This document shows, one piece after another, positions 17,985 through 27,679 of a stretch of 64,000 bases of DNA. The notes beneath the pieces are model-generated. The model was not told the DNA's origin and did not search any database. It was given only the letters and a program-made list of their open reading frames with translations. Origin of the DNA: Mobilibacterium timonense (GTDB lineage: Bacteria > Bacillota > Clostridia > Peptostreptococcales > Anaerovoracaceae). The stretch lies in NCBI RefSeq assembly GCF_900155555.1, contig NZ_FUHN01000007.1, positions 303,912 to 367,911 of the forward strand, in the 5' to 3' direction. The position numbers and the translations under genes were made by a program. Numbering within the stretch: position 1 is the first letter of the stretch; every line of letters starts with the position of its first letter.

Positions 17985-19094
17985 TCACTCGATGAGCATT
18001 GCGTCTCCGTAGCTGAAGAACATGTACTTTTCCTTCACTGCCTCCCTGTACGCCTCCAGGATCTTCTCCCTGTCGTAGAAGGCAGAGATCAGCATTATCA
18101 GCGTGGATTTAGGCAGGTGGAAGTTGGTGATCAGGGCGTCTATGACCTTGAACTCGTATCCCGGATAGATAAAGATCCCCGTGCTGTTGTGTCCGGCCTG
18201 AACATGGTAGTTTCCGGTGACCTCATCAAGGACCGCCGCGCTCTCCAGCGTCCTGGTGGATGTTGTGCCTACGGACACGATCCGCCTGCCCTGATCGATG
18301 GCATCATTGATGATGTCGGCATTTTCACGGGAGATCGAATATTCTTCGAAATGCATCTTGTGGTCTTCCACGTTCTCGCACTTGACCGGGCGGAACGTTC
18401 CTATGCCTACGTGAAGGGTCACGAAGGCAAGCGTTACGCCCATGTCCTTTATCTCCTTGAGGAGTTCTTCCGTGAAGTGGAGCCCCGCCGTCGGGCAGGC
18501 CACTGAACCGTCTATCCTGCTGTAGACGTTCTGATATCTGTCCCTGTCGCTGGAGTCAGCGGCTCTTTCTATATAAGGAGGGAGCGGCATGGTGCCGAGT
18601 TCTTCCAGCCTCTCCATGAAGATCCCGGAATACTCGAAACGGATGACGCGGGTGCCATCGTTCTCGTTACAGATCCCCTCGATGTGAGCGCGGAAAAAGT
18701 CTCCCGTCTCAGCTGATCCGTTTTCCCCGGACTTTTCTTCATCGAACTCCAGGGCCTCCCTGCCGAATACCACCGTGTCTCCCTCTTTCAGTCTCTTTCC
18801 CGGCTTCACCATGGATTCCCACCGGTCTCCCTCAAGACGTTTTATCAGCAGCAGTTCGATATGTGCGCCCGTGCCGGCCTTACGGCCGTAGAGCCTCGCC
18901 GGGATGACCTTTGAATCGTTGAGGACAAGACAATCTCCGGGTCTCAGATAGTCCTTGATATCATAAAAATGACGGTGCTCTATGGAGCCCGTCTCCCTGT
19001 TCAAAACCATCAGCCTGCAGTGATCCCTCTGCTGGGACGGGACCTGAGCGATAAGCTCCTTCGGCAGGTCGTAATCAAATTCTTCCAGTTTCAT
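17985..19094 (-). CDS. queA: S-adenosylmethionine:tRNA ribosyltransferase-isomerase
   Basis: This 369-residue enzyme transfers and isomerises the ribosyl part of SAM onto preQ1 in tRNA, giving epoxyqueuosine. Family blocks are plain: [19 protein letters not shown] at the start, [46 protein letters not shown] and the C-terminal [15 protein letters not shown]. The length is slightly above the usual 340-355. An acidic insert, about residues 107-120, accounts for the difference. It lies between ruvB and tgt on the same strand. Confidence 0.98.
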   Translation of the reverse strand: MKLEEFDYDLPKELIAQVPSQQRDHCRLMVLNRETGSIEHRHFYDIKDYLRPGDCLVLNDSKVIPARLYGRKAGTGAHIELLLIKRLEGDRWESMVKPGKRLKEGDTVVFGREALEFDEEKSGENGSAETGDFFRAHIEGICNENDGTRVIRFEYSGIFMERLEELGTMPLPPYIERAADSSDRDRYQNVYSRIDGSVACPTAGLHFTEELLKEIKDMGVTLAFVTLHVGIGTFRPVKCENVEDHKMHFEEYSISRENADIINDAIDQGRRIVSVGTTSTRTLESAAVLDEVTGNYHVQAGHNSTGIFIYPGYEFKVIDALITNFHLPKSTLIMLISAFYDREKILEAYREAVKEKYMFFSYGDAMLIE

Positions 19095-19173
19095 TATGTT
19101 AAGATTCCTCTCGAATATTTATTTACACATAAAATTTATTTGTTATTTCGTTGCGGCTCGCACGTCCAGGTCG

Positions 19174-20226
19174 TCAATCCTCCGGATCCAGGTCCTGCAG
19201 GTTGAACTTCCTCTGTCCGTCCTGAGAATACAGGGCCTCCAGGCCCATGTGCTCATAGGCCTTTCTTGTGGCCATTCGTCCCTTTGGCGTCCTGTATATG
19301 AGTTCCTGCTGGATAAGGAAAGGCTCGTTCACGTCTTCCAATGTGACTCTCTCTTCACCGATGGCACTGGAGATGGTCTCAATACCCACGGGACCTCCTC
19401 CGAAGCCCTTGATTATTGTCGTCAGAATGTCCCTGTCCAGCTTTTCCAGGCCCATGTCGTCTATGCCCAGAGCATCGAGAGCCTTGTTGGTGATGGCCAG
19501 GTTCACCTTTCCGTCGGATATCACCTCACTGAAATCCCTCACCCTCTTCAGGAGCCTGTTCGCAATTCTAGGGGTTCCTCTGCTTCTGCCCGCCAGCTCG
19601 TTGAGGGACTGGTCGTCTATGGTGATGCCCATCTTGTTGGCGGATCTGTACAGGATCTCCTTAAGCTCTTCTTTAGTGTAAAAGTCGAACTTGGAGATTA
19701 TCCCGAACCTGTCTCTCAGAGGAGCCGAAAGGCTTCCAGCCCTGGTCGTGGCACCGATGAGTGTGAAGTGGGCCAGGTCGATCCTGAGTGACCTGGCTGC
19801 AGGGCCCTTTCCTATTATGATGTCCAGGGCGAAGTCCTCCATGGCGGAGTAAAGCACCTCCTCCACGGAACGGTTCAGTCTGTGTATCTCGTCTATGAAA
19901 AGCACGTCGTTTTCGTTGAGATTCGTCAGGATGGCGGCCAGGTCGCCGGCTCTGCCTATGGCCGGGCCCGATGTCACCTTGATGTCAACTCCGAGCTCGT
20001 TGGCTATTATCCCGGCCAATGTGGTCTTTCCAAGCCCCGGCGGACCGTAGAAAAGGACGTGGTCAAGGGATTCTCCTCTCATCTTGGCCGCTTCTATATA
20101 TATGGAAAGGTTTTCCTTTGTTCTCGACTGCCCGCAGTACTCGCTTAGGTACTGGGGCCTCAGGGTCATCTCCCCGTTAAGTTCTCCCGGTTTCATCTTC
20201 CCGGACGTGATATTGTCTGCTGCCAT
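19174..20226 (-). CDS. ruvB: Holliday junction branch migration helicase RuvB
   Basis: This 350-residue AAA+ motor drives branch migration with RuvA. It has Walker [12 protein letters not shown], Walker [13 protein letters not shown], sensor and arginine-finger segments ([16 protein letters not shown]), and a C-terminal winged-helix domain ([17 protein letters not shown] through [18 protein letters not shown]). The length is normal. It lies 72 bp downstream of ruvA and 79 bp upstream of queA, all leftward. Confidence 0.98.
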   Translation of the reverse strand: MAADNITSGKMKPGELNGEMTLRPQYLSEYCGQSRTKENLSIYIEAAKMRGESLDHVLFYGPPGLGKTTLAGIIANELGVDIKVTSGPAIGRAGDLAAILTNLNENDVLFIDEIHRLNRSVEEVLYSAMEDFALDIIIGKGPAARSLRIDLAHFTLIGATTRAGSLSAPLRDRFGIISKFDFYTKEELKEILYRSANKMGITIDDQSLNELAGRSRGTPRIANRLLKRVRDFSEVISDGKVNLAITNKALDALGIDDMGLEKLDRDILTTIIKGFGGGPVGIETISSAIGEERVTLEDVNEPFLIQQELIYRTPKGRMATRKAYEHMGLEALYSQDGQRKFNLQDLDPED

Positions 20227-20298
20227 TTTCTCCTTGCCTTTAACTCTTCTTCAATGACGGAGCACCGGGGCTCCGGATAACTTCACATCACACTGACA

Positions 20299-20904
20299 TC
20301 AGAGAAGGTACTTCAGTGCCATTCTGATGTATTCCTCGGCATCCAGATCTTCCTCCGGCACACTGGCGATTGCTGTCTCTGCTTCCTTTCTGGTATATCC
20401 CAGTGTTGTGAGGGCGATCACAGCCTCGTTCCTCTCGCTGGTAAGAGCCGGGATATCTCCTCCCTGTACCCCCTGGAGGCCGCCGTCTTCCTCCGGGACG
20501 GCACTCACTTTTTCCGAAAGCTCCAGGATGATCCTCTCGGCCGACTTCTTACCGACGCCCTGTGCCTTGGCCAGTGACTTTGCGTCTTTCGCCGCGATGT
20601 ATGATTTGACGCGATTTGCCGAACCGAGGGAAAGAATGGCCATTGCCGCCTTCGGGCCTACGCCGCTCACCGTGAGGAGCTGCTGGAAGAGCTCCAGGCT
20701 GTCCCTGTCTGGAAAGCCGTAGAGGCTCATGCTGTCCTCTTTCACGGCCATGTAGGTGAAAACACTCACCGTATCGCCCTCACGAGAGTTCAGGATCGGC
20801 GAGAGATCCGTGACGAAGACCCGGAAGCCTATGCCTCCGGCGGTCTGGATCACAACTGCTCCTTTTTCATAATAGAGATATTCTCCTGTGATATGTCTTA
20901 TCAT
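20299..20904 (-). CDS. ruvA: Holliday junction DNA helicase subunit RuvA
   Basis: This 201-residue protein tetramerises on four-way junctions and recruits RuvB. An N-terminal OB fold (MIRHITGEYLYYEKGAVVIQ) is followed by two helix-hairpin-helix segments (LLTVSGVGPKAAMAIL and LAKAQGVGKKSAERIILEL), a flexible linker, and the C-terminal RuvB-binding helices (EAVIALTTLGYTRKEAETAI). It begins 15 bp after the ruvC stop on the same strand. Confidence 0.98.
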   Translation of the reverse strand: MIRHITGEYLYYEKGAVVIQTAGGIGFRVFVTDLSPILNSREGDTVSVFTYMAVKEDSMSLYGFPDRDSLELFQQLLTVSGVGPKAAMAILSLGSANRVKSYIAAKDAKSLAKAQGVGKKSAERIILELSEKVSAVPEEDGGLQGVQGGDIPALTSERNEAVIALTTLGYTRKEAETAIASVPEEDLDAEEYIRMALKYLL

Positions 20905-20919
20905 CGATCTGTCCTCTGT

Positions 20920-21420
20920 TTACATCTGGTTCAGGAGCCTGCTCACACGGCTGCCCCCTGAGTGGGCGTGGCATATCGCCGCCGCTACGGCGTCCGCGGT
21001 GTCGTCGGGCTGCGGGACCTCCTTCAGATTCAGGATGGTCTTGACCATGAGCTGCATCTGCTTCTTATCGGCCTTTCCGTATCCCGTGAGAGCCATCTTG
21101 ATCTGCATCGGGGTGTATTCGTAGACGGTTATGCCATGTACGGCACATGCCAGCATGGCCACACCTCTGGCCTCACCTACACCTATGGCGGTGGTGACGT
21201 TCCTGTTGAAGAATAGCTCCTCCATGGAACACTCGTCGGGCTGATGCTCAAGTATTATCTTCTCCAGGCCATTGTACAGGGTCTTAAGCCTGTCAGGCAT
21301 CGGCTCCCCTGCTTCCGTAAGCAGAGAGTCGTACGCCACCGTCTTGAAATGGTTCCCGGAGTAGTCCAGGACCCCCCAGCCAAGTATGGCGTAGCCGGGG
21401 TCTATTCCTAATATCCTCAT
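20920..21420 (-). CDS. ruvC: Holliday junction resolvase RuvC
   Basis: This 166-residue RNase H-fold endonuclease cuts junctions symmetrically. The first catalytic Asp is in MRILGIDPG. The Glu lies in CSMEELFFNRN. The C-terminal acid pair is in PQPDDTADAVAAAICHAH. The start is ATG 21420, giving the canonical N-terminus with AAGGAAA upstream. A longer in-frame opening to 21501 would add 27 non-conserved residues. It is the first gene of the leftward ruvC-ruvA-ruvB-queA-tgt run. Confidence 0.97.
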   Translation of the reverse strand: MRILGIDPGYAILGWGVLDYSGNHFKTVAYDSLLTEAGEPMPDRLKTLYNGLEKIILEHQPDECSMEELFFNRNVTTAIGVGEARGVAMLACAVHGITVYEYTPMQIKMALTGYGKADKKQMQLMVKTILNLKEVPQPDDTADAVAAAICHAHSGGSRVSRLLNQM

Positions 21421-21716
21421 TATAAAATGTGTTTCCTTTCTTGATCGCGACCGAGACCAGCAACGAGCATCGCCCTCTGATTTCAGCGCACAAAAAATCA
21501 TTGTAATTATACCCGAGTTGCGGATATATGTCTAACGGACAGGCCCGGTCACTTCCCTTACCTCGACATTTTCTTATCGTAATATGACTAAATATTCACG
21601 AATATACAATACAGGCCGTCTGCCCGCGCGCCGTGAATGAACTTTTCTGTTTGGTAAAATTACGGTATTACAGTAAATTTCTCTAAAATAACAACAAAAT
21701 ACATTGCAAAGATTTA

Positions 21717-21755
21717 TTCATAGTTTTTACTGAATATGCTATACTCATGGTGAAT
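21717..21755 (+). promoter_or_regulatory. argR promoter with candidate ARG boxes
   Basis: A -35 box TTCATA (21717-21722), a 17-bp spacer and an extended -10 TGCTATACT (TATACT 21740-21745) lie upstream of argR. ATTCA (21716-21720) and TGAAT (21731-21735) form an inverted repeat over the -35 and spacer. A third TGAAT follows at 21751-21755. TGAAT/ATTCA half sites are the core of ArgR operators, so autoregulation is likely. The rest of the 290-bp gap to ruvC is AT-rich, with no other feature seen. Confidence 0.45.
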
Positions 21756-21793
21756 AAATGCCGCCCCGCATGACGACTAAACGGAGGTTACAT

Positions 21794-22258
21794 ATGCGGT
21801 ACTCAAGACAGAATAAGATTTTGGAGATAATCAGCAGCCATGACGTCGAAACTCAGGATCAGCTCCAGGAACTGCTGAGCCAGGCGGGATACAATGTTAC
21901 ACAGGCCACCATCTCCAGGGATATCAAGGATCTTCAACTGGTCAAGGCGCTCACTTCCAATGGAAGATACAAGTATGCCGAGAACAGGAACGAGAACCAG
22001 CCAATTTCCGAGAGATTCATCCGCATCTTCCGGGACACCACGGTAAGCTACTCAGCCGCTGAGAATCTCATCGTGGTAAAGACTCTTTCGGGATGCGGAA
22101 ACGCTGCTGCAGAGGCCATCGACTGCCTGGAACTCCCTCACGTCGTTGGTTCCGTGGCAGGAGACAACACCATGCTGGTTGTAGTTGACAGCGTAGATCA
22201 CGTTTCAGATATCATCAAGACATTCGACAAGATAATCACCAAAAGAGATCAGGAGTGA
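21794..22258 (+). CDS. argR: Arginine repressor ArgR
   Basis: This protein of about 154 residues has an N-terminal winged helix (LLSQAGYNVTQATISRDIKDLQLVK) that binds ARG boxes and a C-terminal hexamerisation and arginine-binding domain (LPHVVGSVAGDNTMLVVV, corresponding to the usual GTxAGDDT block). It senses arginine and controls its synthesis and breakdown. The ATG at 21794 follows CGGAGG closely. Twelve upstream in-frame codons are excluded. recN follows 27 bp downstream, the classic Bacillota pairing. Confidence 0.96.
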   Translation: MRYSRQNKILEIISSHDVETQDQLQELLSQAGYNVTQATISRDIKDLQLVKALTSNGRYKYAENRNENQPISERFIRIFRDTTVSYSAAENLIVVKTLSGCGNAAAEAIDCLELPHVVGSVAGDNTMLVVVDSVDHVSDIIKTFDKIITKRDQE

Positions 22259-22285
22259 TCGATCAGATAGTACCAGAGATTTTTC

Positions 22286-23929
22286 ATGATCAACTTTGTA
22301 ACCATAGACAATTTCGCCACGATAGAGCATGTCTCGTTTCAGATGGGAGACAGGCTCAGCGTCATAACAGGTGAGACCGGAGCCGGAAAGTCCGTACTGG
22401 TCCAGGCCATAAGTACCGCCCTGGGAAGCAGGGCGGATATTTCTATGGTGCGAAGAGGCGCCGATAAAGCCGTGATCCAGATCGCCGGAGAATACAACGG
22501 CGAAGATCTTGTCATCAGGCGTGAGCTTCTGGCCTCTGGAAAAAGTCTGGCTAAGATCAATGGCGAGCTCGTCACCGTCGGACAGCTCCGGGACTTCTGC
22601 CGGGGATTTGCGGACATCCACGGTCAGTACGACAACCAGCCGATCATGGATCCGGAGAATCACACTGCGATGGTGGACCGGTACGGCCACCAGGACCTCG
22701 AGGAGACCCTCTCCAGGATGGGACACGACTATGCAATATGGCGAAGGGCAAAGGGCGAGTATGACAAGGTCCTCCGTGAGGAGGCAGAATACAGGAGACA
22801 GAAGGACTACTTCCAGTACGAGTTCGACTACATAGATCAGCTGGGCCTCACTCCCGGCGAGGACCAGGAGCTTGAGAACCAGCTTCAGCTGATGAAGAAC
22901 AGCGCTGGGATCTACACCGCAGTCGAGGGCACACACCAGCTTCTCCATGAATCCGAGCCTTCTGCATCAGAGATCATCGGCCGGTGCGCAGAGCTGATCT
23001 CCGGAGTGTCCCAGTACAGTCCGGAACTCGAGCAGACGGCCCAGGAGCTGAACGACATCTACTACCGTCTGGAGGACGTTTCCGACAGCCTTCGCCGCAT
23101 GTCACAGGGCATGGACTTCTCCGAGGAGGACATGGACCAGGTATCCCAACGGTTAAGTGCCATAGAAGATGCCAAGCGGAAGTACAAGATGGACGTGGAC
23201 GGGATAATCGCCTACGGAAAAGAGCTTGATGAGAAGCTACAGCTCATCACCAATTTTCAGGGTGAAAAAGAACGTCTCAAGAAGGCGGCAGATCAGGCCT
23301 ATGAAGCGGTGCTCATGGACGGAGATCAGCTTTCGGAGCTCCGCCACGCCATTGCGGAGAGACTGGAAAAAGCGATGGTGAAGGAGCTGGACGACCTGGA
23401 CTTCGCCAATGACCAGTTCAAAGTAGAGTTCACCAGGCTGCCAGAGGTCACCGCAAGCGGATATGACTCCCTGGAGTTCATGATCTCCACCAACCCGGGT
23501 GAGCCGCTAAGGCCACTTTCAAGCACGGCATCCGGAGGAGAGATATCCCGGATCATGCTGGCGTTCAAGCACATAATCGGAGAATCCGACGACGTGGACA
23601 CCATGATATTCGACGAGATAGACACCGGTATCAGCGGTCACACCGCCCTCGTTGTGGGAAAGAAACTCAGAGAGATATCACAGCACCATCAGGTCCTGTG
23701 CATCACTCATCTCCCTCAGATAGCCGCATACGGAGAGGATAACTTCCTCATAGAAAAAGACCTTTCCACTGGAAGGTCCTCCACCAGGATCACCCACCTG
23801 GACCGCCCGGGAAAAGTCAGAATGCTTGCAGCACTGTTCAGCGGCGGCACTTCGAACCGCTCCATGGAAGCCGCCGAAGAGCTCATAAGCAGTGTAGAAG
23901 GATCCGGGCAGCCTGAGCGATCCGAATGA
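22286..23929 (+). CDS. recN: DNA repair protein RecN
   Basis: This 547-residue SMC-like ATPase acts early in double-strand break repair. Walker A GETGAGKS is at about residues 29-36. Long coiled-coil stretches fill the middle (about 150-370). The C-terminal half has the ABC signature LSSTASGGEISRIMLAFK and Walker B TMIFDEIDTGISG. The length is typical. It is cotranscribed with argR. The ribosome site before the ATG is weak. It ends 4 bp from the convergent holA stop. Confidence 0.97.
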   Translation: MINFVTIDNFATIEHVSFQMGDRLSVITGETGAGKSVLVQAISTALGSRADISMVRRGADKAVIQIAGEYNGEDLVIRRELLASGKSLAKINGELVTVGQLRDFCRGFADIHGQYDNQPIMDPENHTAMVDRYGHQDLEETLSRMGHDYAIWRRAKGEYDKVLREEAEYRRQKDYFQYEFDYIDQLGLTPGEDQELENQLQLMKNSAGIYTAVEGTHQLLHESEPSASEIIGRCAELISGVSQYSPELEQTAQELNDIYYRLEDVSDSLRRMSQGMDFSEEDMDQVSQRLSAIEDAKRKYKMDVDGIIAYGKELDEKLQLITNFQGEKERLKKAADQAYEAVLMDGDQLSELRHAIAERLEKAMVKELDDLDFANDQFKVEFTRLPEVTASGYDSLEFMISTNPGEPLRPLSSTASGGEISRIMLAFKHIIGESDDVDTMIFDEIDTGISGHTALVVGKKLREISQHHQVLCITHLPQIAAYGEDNFLIEKDLSTGRSSTRITHLDRPGKVRMLAALFSGGTSNRSMEAAEELISSVEGSGQPERSE

Positions 23930-23933
23930 TCAC

Positions 23934-24995
23934 TCAGATGGATGCCGCAAATAGCTCAAGAGCCAGGCTGCTCTCCATACGACCTGTCTTGAACTGCTGA
24001 TCTATGTCGTAGACCTGGATCAGCAGATTTTTTATGTGTTTTTTCCCATATCCCCTCGCCGCCTGATACGCCTTCGAAAGCCGGTACTCATTGGCTCCGA
24101 GTTCCTTCGCCATCTCTTTTGGCGTCATCCCCCTCTCGCTCAGCTCAAGGGAATCGTACATCATCTCCAGCTGGCTTGTGAGAAGTCCCGTGAGGCTTAT
24201 TGCGATCTTGTTTTCATCGCTCTTGCTCTCGGCCTTTTCCAGATTGTTCAGGATCAGTTGAAATGCCGTCCTCTTATCCTTCCTGCCAAGTGCGTCTATC
24301 ATTGAAAAGACGAACCGCTCCTCGTCGCCGGTCATCATCTCGTCGATCAGCTCGCGGCTTATGCGCTGCCCGTCCTCTGCCCCGGTGAGCTTTTCCAGGT
24401 TCTTCTCTATCTCGTCCAGCGTGACGGTGCTCTCCTTGTTGAAGTATCCGGTGACGCTCACCAGATAGTCCATGTCCTTCGTGGTGATGAGCTTATCAGC
24501 TGCCCTGAGTCTTTTGCTGATGAACTGCTTCAGCTCGGCAGGACTTATGGCCCCCATCTCGTATGCTGAACACTTCTTCGCAAGTGCCTTCCCAGCGGCG
24601 TTCAGCTTCCCGCTCCCGCTGTACATGCTGTCCAGATAGAAAATAATTATCGAAGAGTCTGGCTGCTCGCCTGCAAGCCGCTCCAGCTGCTTCCTGGCAG
24701 CGTCGTCCTCTGCGCTCTTTTCCTTTCCCTTCCTGTGCAGGACGGGCAGGTTCCTGACCAGTATCACCCGTTTTCCCGGAAACATGGAGTACGTCATGGC
24801 ACTGGATACCACCTTTTCCATGTCCGCCGATTCGTCGAGCTGTAAAACGTTGAGGTCCCTGTACTCGGGAGTCACGTACTTATTGATCACCGCGTTTATA
24901 GCCCAGCGGATGAGCAGATTTTCCCTTCCGTAGAAGAAAAACACGCTCCCCGTCCTTCCGCTCCTGAAGTCCTCTGCAAAATCCTTATATGACAA
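23934..24995 (-). CDS. holA: DNA polymerase III delta subunit
   Basis: This 353-residue clamp-loader subunit opens the sliding clamp. The AAA+-like N-terminus (GSVFFFYGRENLLIRWAINAVI) has the degenerate, non-ATP-binding layout expected for delta. The conserved helical block YLVSVTGYFNKESTVTLDEIEKNLEKL and the C-terminal collar domain follow. The start codon is TTG, four bases after the comEC stop, with GGGGAA at the right distance and no nearby ATG alternative. The comEC-holA order is standard in Bacillota. Confidence 0.95.
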   Translation of the reverse strand: MSYKDFAEDFRSGRTGSVFFFYGRENLLIRWAINAVINKYVTPEYRDLNVLQLDESADMEKVVSSAMTYSMFPGKRVILVRNLPVLHRKGKEKSAEDDAARKQLERLAGEQPDSSIIIFYLDSMYSGSGKLNAAGKALAKKCSAYEMGAISPAELKQFISKRLRAADKLITTKDMDYLVSVTGYFNKESTVTLDEIEKNLEKLTGAEDGQRISRELIDEMMTGDEERFVFSMIDALGRKDKRTAFQLILNNLEKAESKSDENKIAISLTGLLTSQLEMMYDSLELSERGMTPKEMAKELGANEYRLSKAYQAARGYGKKHIKNLLIQVYDIDQQFKTGRMESSLALELFAASI

Positions 24996-24998
24996 TTC

Positions 24999-27404
24999 TC
25001 ATTCCCCTATCATGCTGTGGACGGCGATCCCTCCCGGCCTGAGCCTGATCCCCACGGCCCCGTTCACGTCCGTCCTGTATACCTTTATTTTTCTTTTTTC
25101 CAGCCTCTCCAGGACCTCACGGTGAGGATGTCCGTAAAGGTTATTCCTCCCCACCTGGATCACCGCTATCTCCGGATCCACCGCCTCGAGAAAAGCCTCC
25201 GAGGAGCTGCTCCTGCTCCCGTGATGGCCCACCTTGAGCACGTGGCACTTAAGCTTGTCCGACTGGCCGTAGTATTCTACCATGGCGGTTTCATCTTCCT
25301 CAAGGAGGTCCCCCGTGATCATCACCTTCTTATTGTTTATGTGAAAGATCATCACCATGTTCATCTCGTTGTCATTGGACGAGGCCTTGACGTCATCCTC
25401 GCCTTCCATTCCGTTTCCAGTCTCATCAAGCGGCCAGACGACCTCCATCCAGGCATCCCTGCCAAGACCCACCCTGTCTCCCTGAGAAAGCCGGAACACC
25501 CGGCCCGTGCCGGTGATGTTTTTCAGGTCTCCAATTCCATATCTCTCCGAGACCGCCACCGTTCTCACCGGAAATACCTCCCTCAGCTCCTCTGCTCCGA
25601 GGGCGTGGTCCTGGTGCAGATGTGTGAGAAAAGAAATATCGATGCTGGAGCAGCCGTTTTTGAGCAGATAAGGCCTTAGTGTGTCCTTTCCGATGTCATA
25701 TCTGTCCGACCCTCCGCCGTCCACAAGGAAATTTCCGGCACCCGTCCTGATGTGGATGCCGTCTCCCTGCCCCACGTCGAGGAATATCAGGTCGTCCTGT
25801 AAAAAATGGCTTCCCGCCGCGTACCCGGCGGCCCCTGCGGGGATGGCGAGAATGCACATGACGGTAAGGAGCCTTTTCCACTCTTTTCTTATTATCCGTA
25901 CCGTGGCGAACTCGGATGACATGTAGAACATCCCAAGATACAGCAGGGCCAGCGTCCATGCCGGTATCGATACGATCCCGAAGTCGGCCGCACCAGTCGC
26001 GAGAATGCTGTTTGACCTCACGATCATATGGCTCAGACCTTCCAGCGCAATTCTGGCAGGAGAAGGACATGTTCCCGTGACGGTCATCACACAAAGGGAT
26101 GATATGGCAACGGGACCGAAAATGGACGCCAGGAATATCATCGGTATGTTTATGAAGAGGCTGAATGGATTCATGCTGTTGAAAGAAAATGCCGTAAAAG
26201 GTGTCATGGCACCCTGCACTCCTGCGGCCGTACCGAGTCCTCTTCCCAGGAAATGCTCCAGCGGCCCGGAAAGGAATGCCATGCCCATCATCGCCAGTCC
26301 GGACATCAGGAAGCCTGTATTAAGAATGAGGTACGGCTGGATAGCCAGCATCGCCATTACCGCAGCGCTGAGGGCAGACAGCAGGTCAAAAGGCCGCCTC
26401 ACATGGGTGGCGAAGGCCGAGACGGTCAACATGATGCAGGCCTTCACAGTCGACGGGCTCCACAGAGTCATCTCTCCATATATGAAAAGCATGGATATTA
26501 TCACTATTGAGACGGCGAGTGTCCTTCTTGATCTCGTCAGAGACTTCAGCGCCCCATATATGATCCCCAGATGGAGACCGCTGACGGTGAGTATGTGAGC
26601 CGTATTGTTCAGGGCGAATTCGTCGTATGTCTCTTCGTCCAGGCCCGATTTGTCCCCGAAGACCGCTCCCTTAATGAATTCCCGCGTGAGCCTGTCTTCT
26701 CGGAAAGCATTCTGAAAATCGATGCGCTTTCTGAGAAGGATCCTTCGTGCTCCCCAAATGATGTCCTGCATATCCTTTTCGAATAGTTCGAGGTCACCAT
26801 TTCGTGTGTAAGCAGCATGATGATCTCCGCTCAGCGAGATCTCACAGGGCTCTGCCACGGCTGCGATGCCTCTGCTCTTCAGATAATTTCCGTAGTCGAA
26901 CATGCCGGGGTTCCTGGCTCCTTCCGCTCTTTCCCATATTCCGCGCACACTGACGAAACGTCCGACGAGGAGGAGAGGCTCTTTTTCCAGTATCTCAGGA
27001 TGACCCTTCACATCTACCGGCAGCAGGAATCTCCTTCCGCGGCCGTCACTGACCGTGAGCCTGAGCTTGTCCCTCTGCCCATCTTCGTTTTTATATTCTC
27101 TCGCGTCTACGATCCTGCCAGATATAAATTCAGCGGAATTCGTCCTGGACAGAGAATCGTAATTCTCTTCAAGCCGCGCCCCGTACCAGGCGATCAGTGA
27201 AAGTCCGATACCGGCCCAAATGAGAAGGCACGCGAGATCACCTGTCCCTATCTCCCCGTTTCCTGCAAGTACGACCACAGCAAATATCCCGGAAAGGATG
27301 ACCAGCAGTCCCTCAAGCATCATCCCCCTGTCCATCAATATATATCCGGCGAAAACGCCCCACATCATCGACACGGTATACGCGAAAAGCCTGCGCCTGA
27401 TCAT
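24999..27404 (-). CDS. comEC: DNA internalisation competence protein ComEC/Rec2
   Basis: This integral membrane protein of about 801 residues should form the channel through which single-stranded DNA enters the cell. Its parts are an N-terminal DUF4131 region with two or three membrane helices and a soluble OB-like domain, then the competence domain with about eight helices and the motif LTVSGLHLGIIYG. A C-terminal metallo-beta-lactamase domain (VGQGDGIHIR, then THLHQDHALGAEE) is intact and probably degrades the non-entering strand. I start at 27404 (MIRRRLFAYTVS) with AGGGAG upstream. ComEA and pilus genes are not in the window. Confidence 0.94.
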   Translation of the reverse strand: MIRRRLFAYTVSMMWGVFAGYILMDRGMMLEGLLVILSGIFAVVVLAGNGEIGTGDLACLLIWAGIGLSLIAWYGARLEENYDSLSRTNSAEFISGRIVDAREYKNEDGQRDKLRLTVSDGRGRRFLLPVDVKGHPEILEKEPLLLVGRFVSVRGIWERAEGARNPGMFDYGNYLKSRGIAAVAEPCEISLSGDHHAAYTRNGDLELFEKDMQDIIWGARRILLRKRIDFQNAFREDRLTREFIKGAVFGDKSGLDEETYDEFALNNTAHILTVSGLHLGIIYGALKSLTRSRRTLAVSIVIISMLFIYGEMTLWSPSTVKACIMLTVSAFATHVRRPFDLLSALSAAVMAMLAIQPYLILNTGFLMSGLAMMGMAFLSGPLEHFLGRGLGTAAGVQGAMTPFTAFSFNSMNPFSLFINIPMIFLASIFGPVAISSLCVMTVTGTCPSPARIALEGLSHMIVRSNSILATGAADFGIVSIPAWTLALLYLGMFYMSSEFATVRIIRKEWKRLLTVMCILAIPAGAAGYAAGSHFLQDDLIFLDVGQGDGIHIRTGAGNFLVDGGGSDRYDIGKDTLRPYLLKNGCSSIDISFLTHLHQDHALGAEELREVFPVRTVAVSERYGIGDLKNITGTGRVFRLSQGDRVGLGRDAWMEVVWPLDETGNGMEGEDDVKASSNDNEMNMVMIFHINNKKVMITGDLLEEDETAMVEYYGQSDKLKCHVLKVGHHGSRSSSSEAFLEAVDPEIAVIQVGRNNLYGHPHREVLERLEKRKIKVYRTDVNGAVGIRLRPGGIAVHSMIGE

Positions 27405-27624
27405 AGCTCCGTCTCCCTGCCCGCCTCCGGCACCCGCTGAAAACCCTTTTTCCAGACAATACCCTCGCAGGATCACAGAATCAACGGGGTCTGAACAATT
27501 GTGCATTTAAATGACGTTAAAATGTATTTTTTTGTAAAAAATGCCGATCAGACAACAGATCGTGCCAGAGTTCTACCTTCTAATATAAAGATTTTCTGAA
27601 AATTTCTGGGAAACCGTCAGTTAT

Positions 27625-27660
27625 GTTTCATTTGAATTGTGAAAAATGTTAAAATGAAAC
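27625..27660 (+). promoter_or_regulatory. PBP gene promoter overlapped by an inverted repeat
   Basis: A -10 box TAAAAT (27650-27655) and a weak -35 TTTCAT (27626-27631) are 18 bp apart. Perfect 9-bp arms GTTTCATTT (27625-27633) and AAATGAAAC (27652-27660) cover both boxes, as a repressor or activator dimer site might. The gap 27405-27624 shows no other feature. Confidence 0.4.
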
Positions 27661-27679
27661 GATTATTGAAAGGACTACT

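Noticed and set aside
25017-25679. 220-codon plus-strand frame opposite comEC
   Set aside because: No domain features. comEC on the other strand has an intact metallo-beta-lactamase domain there.
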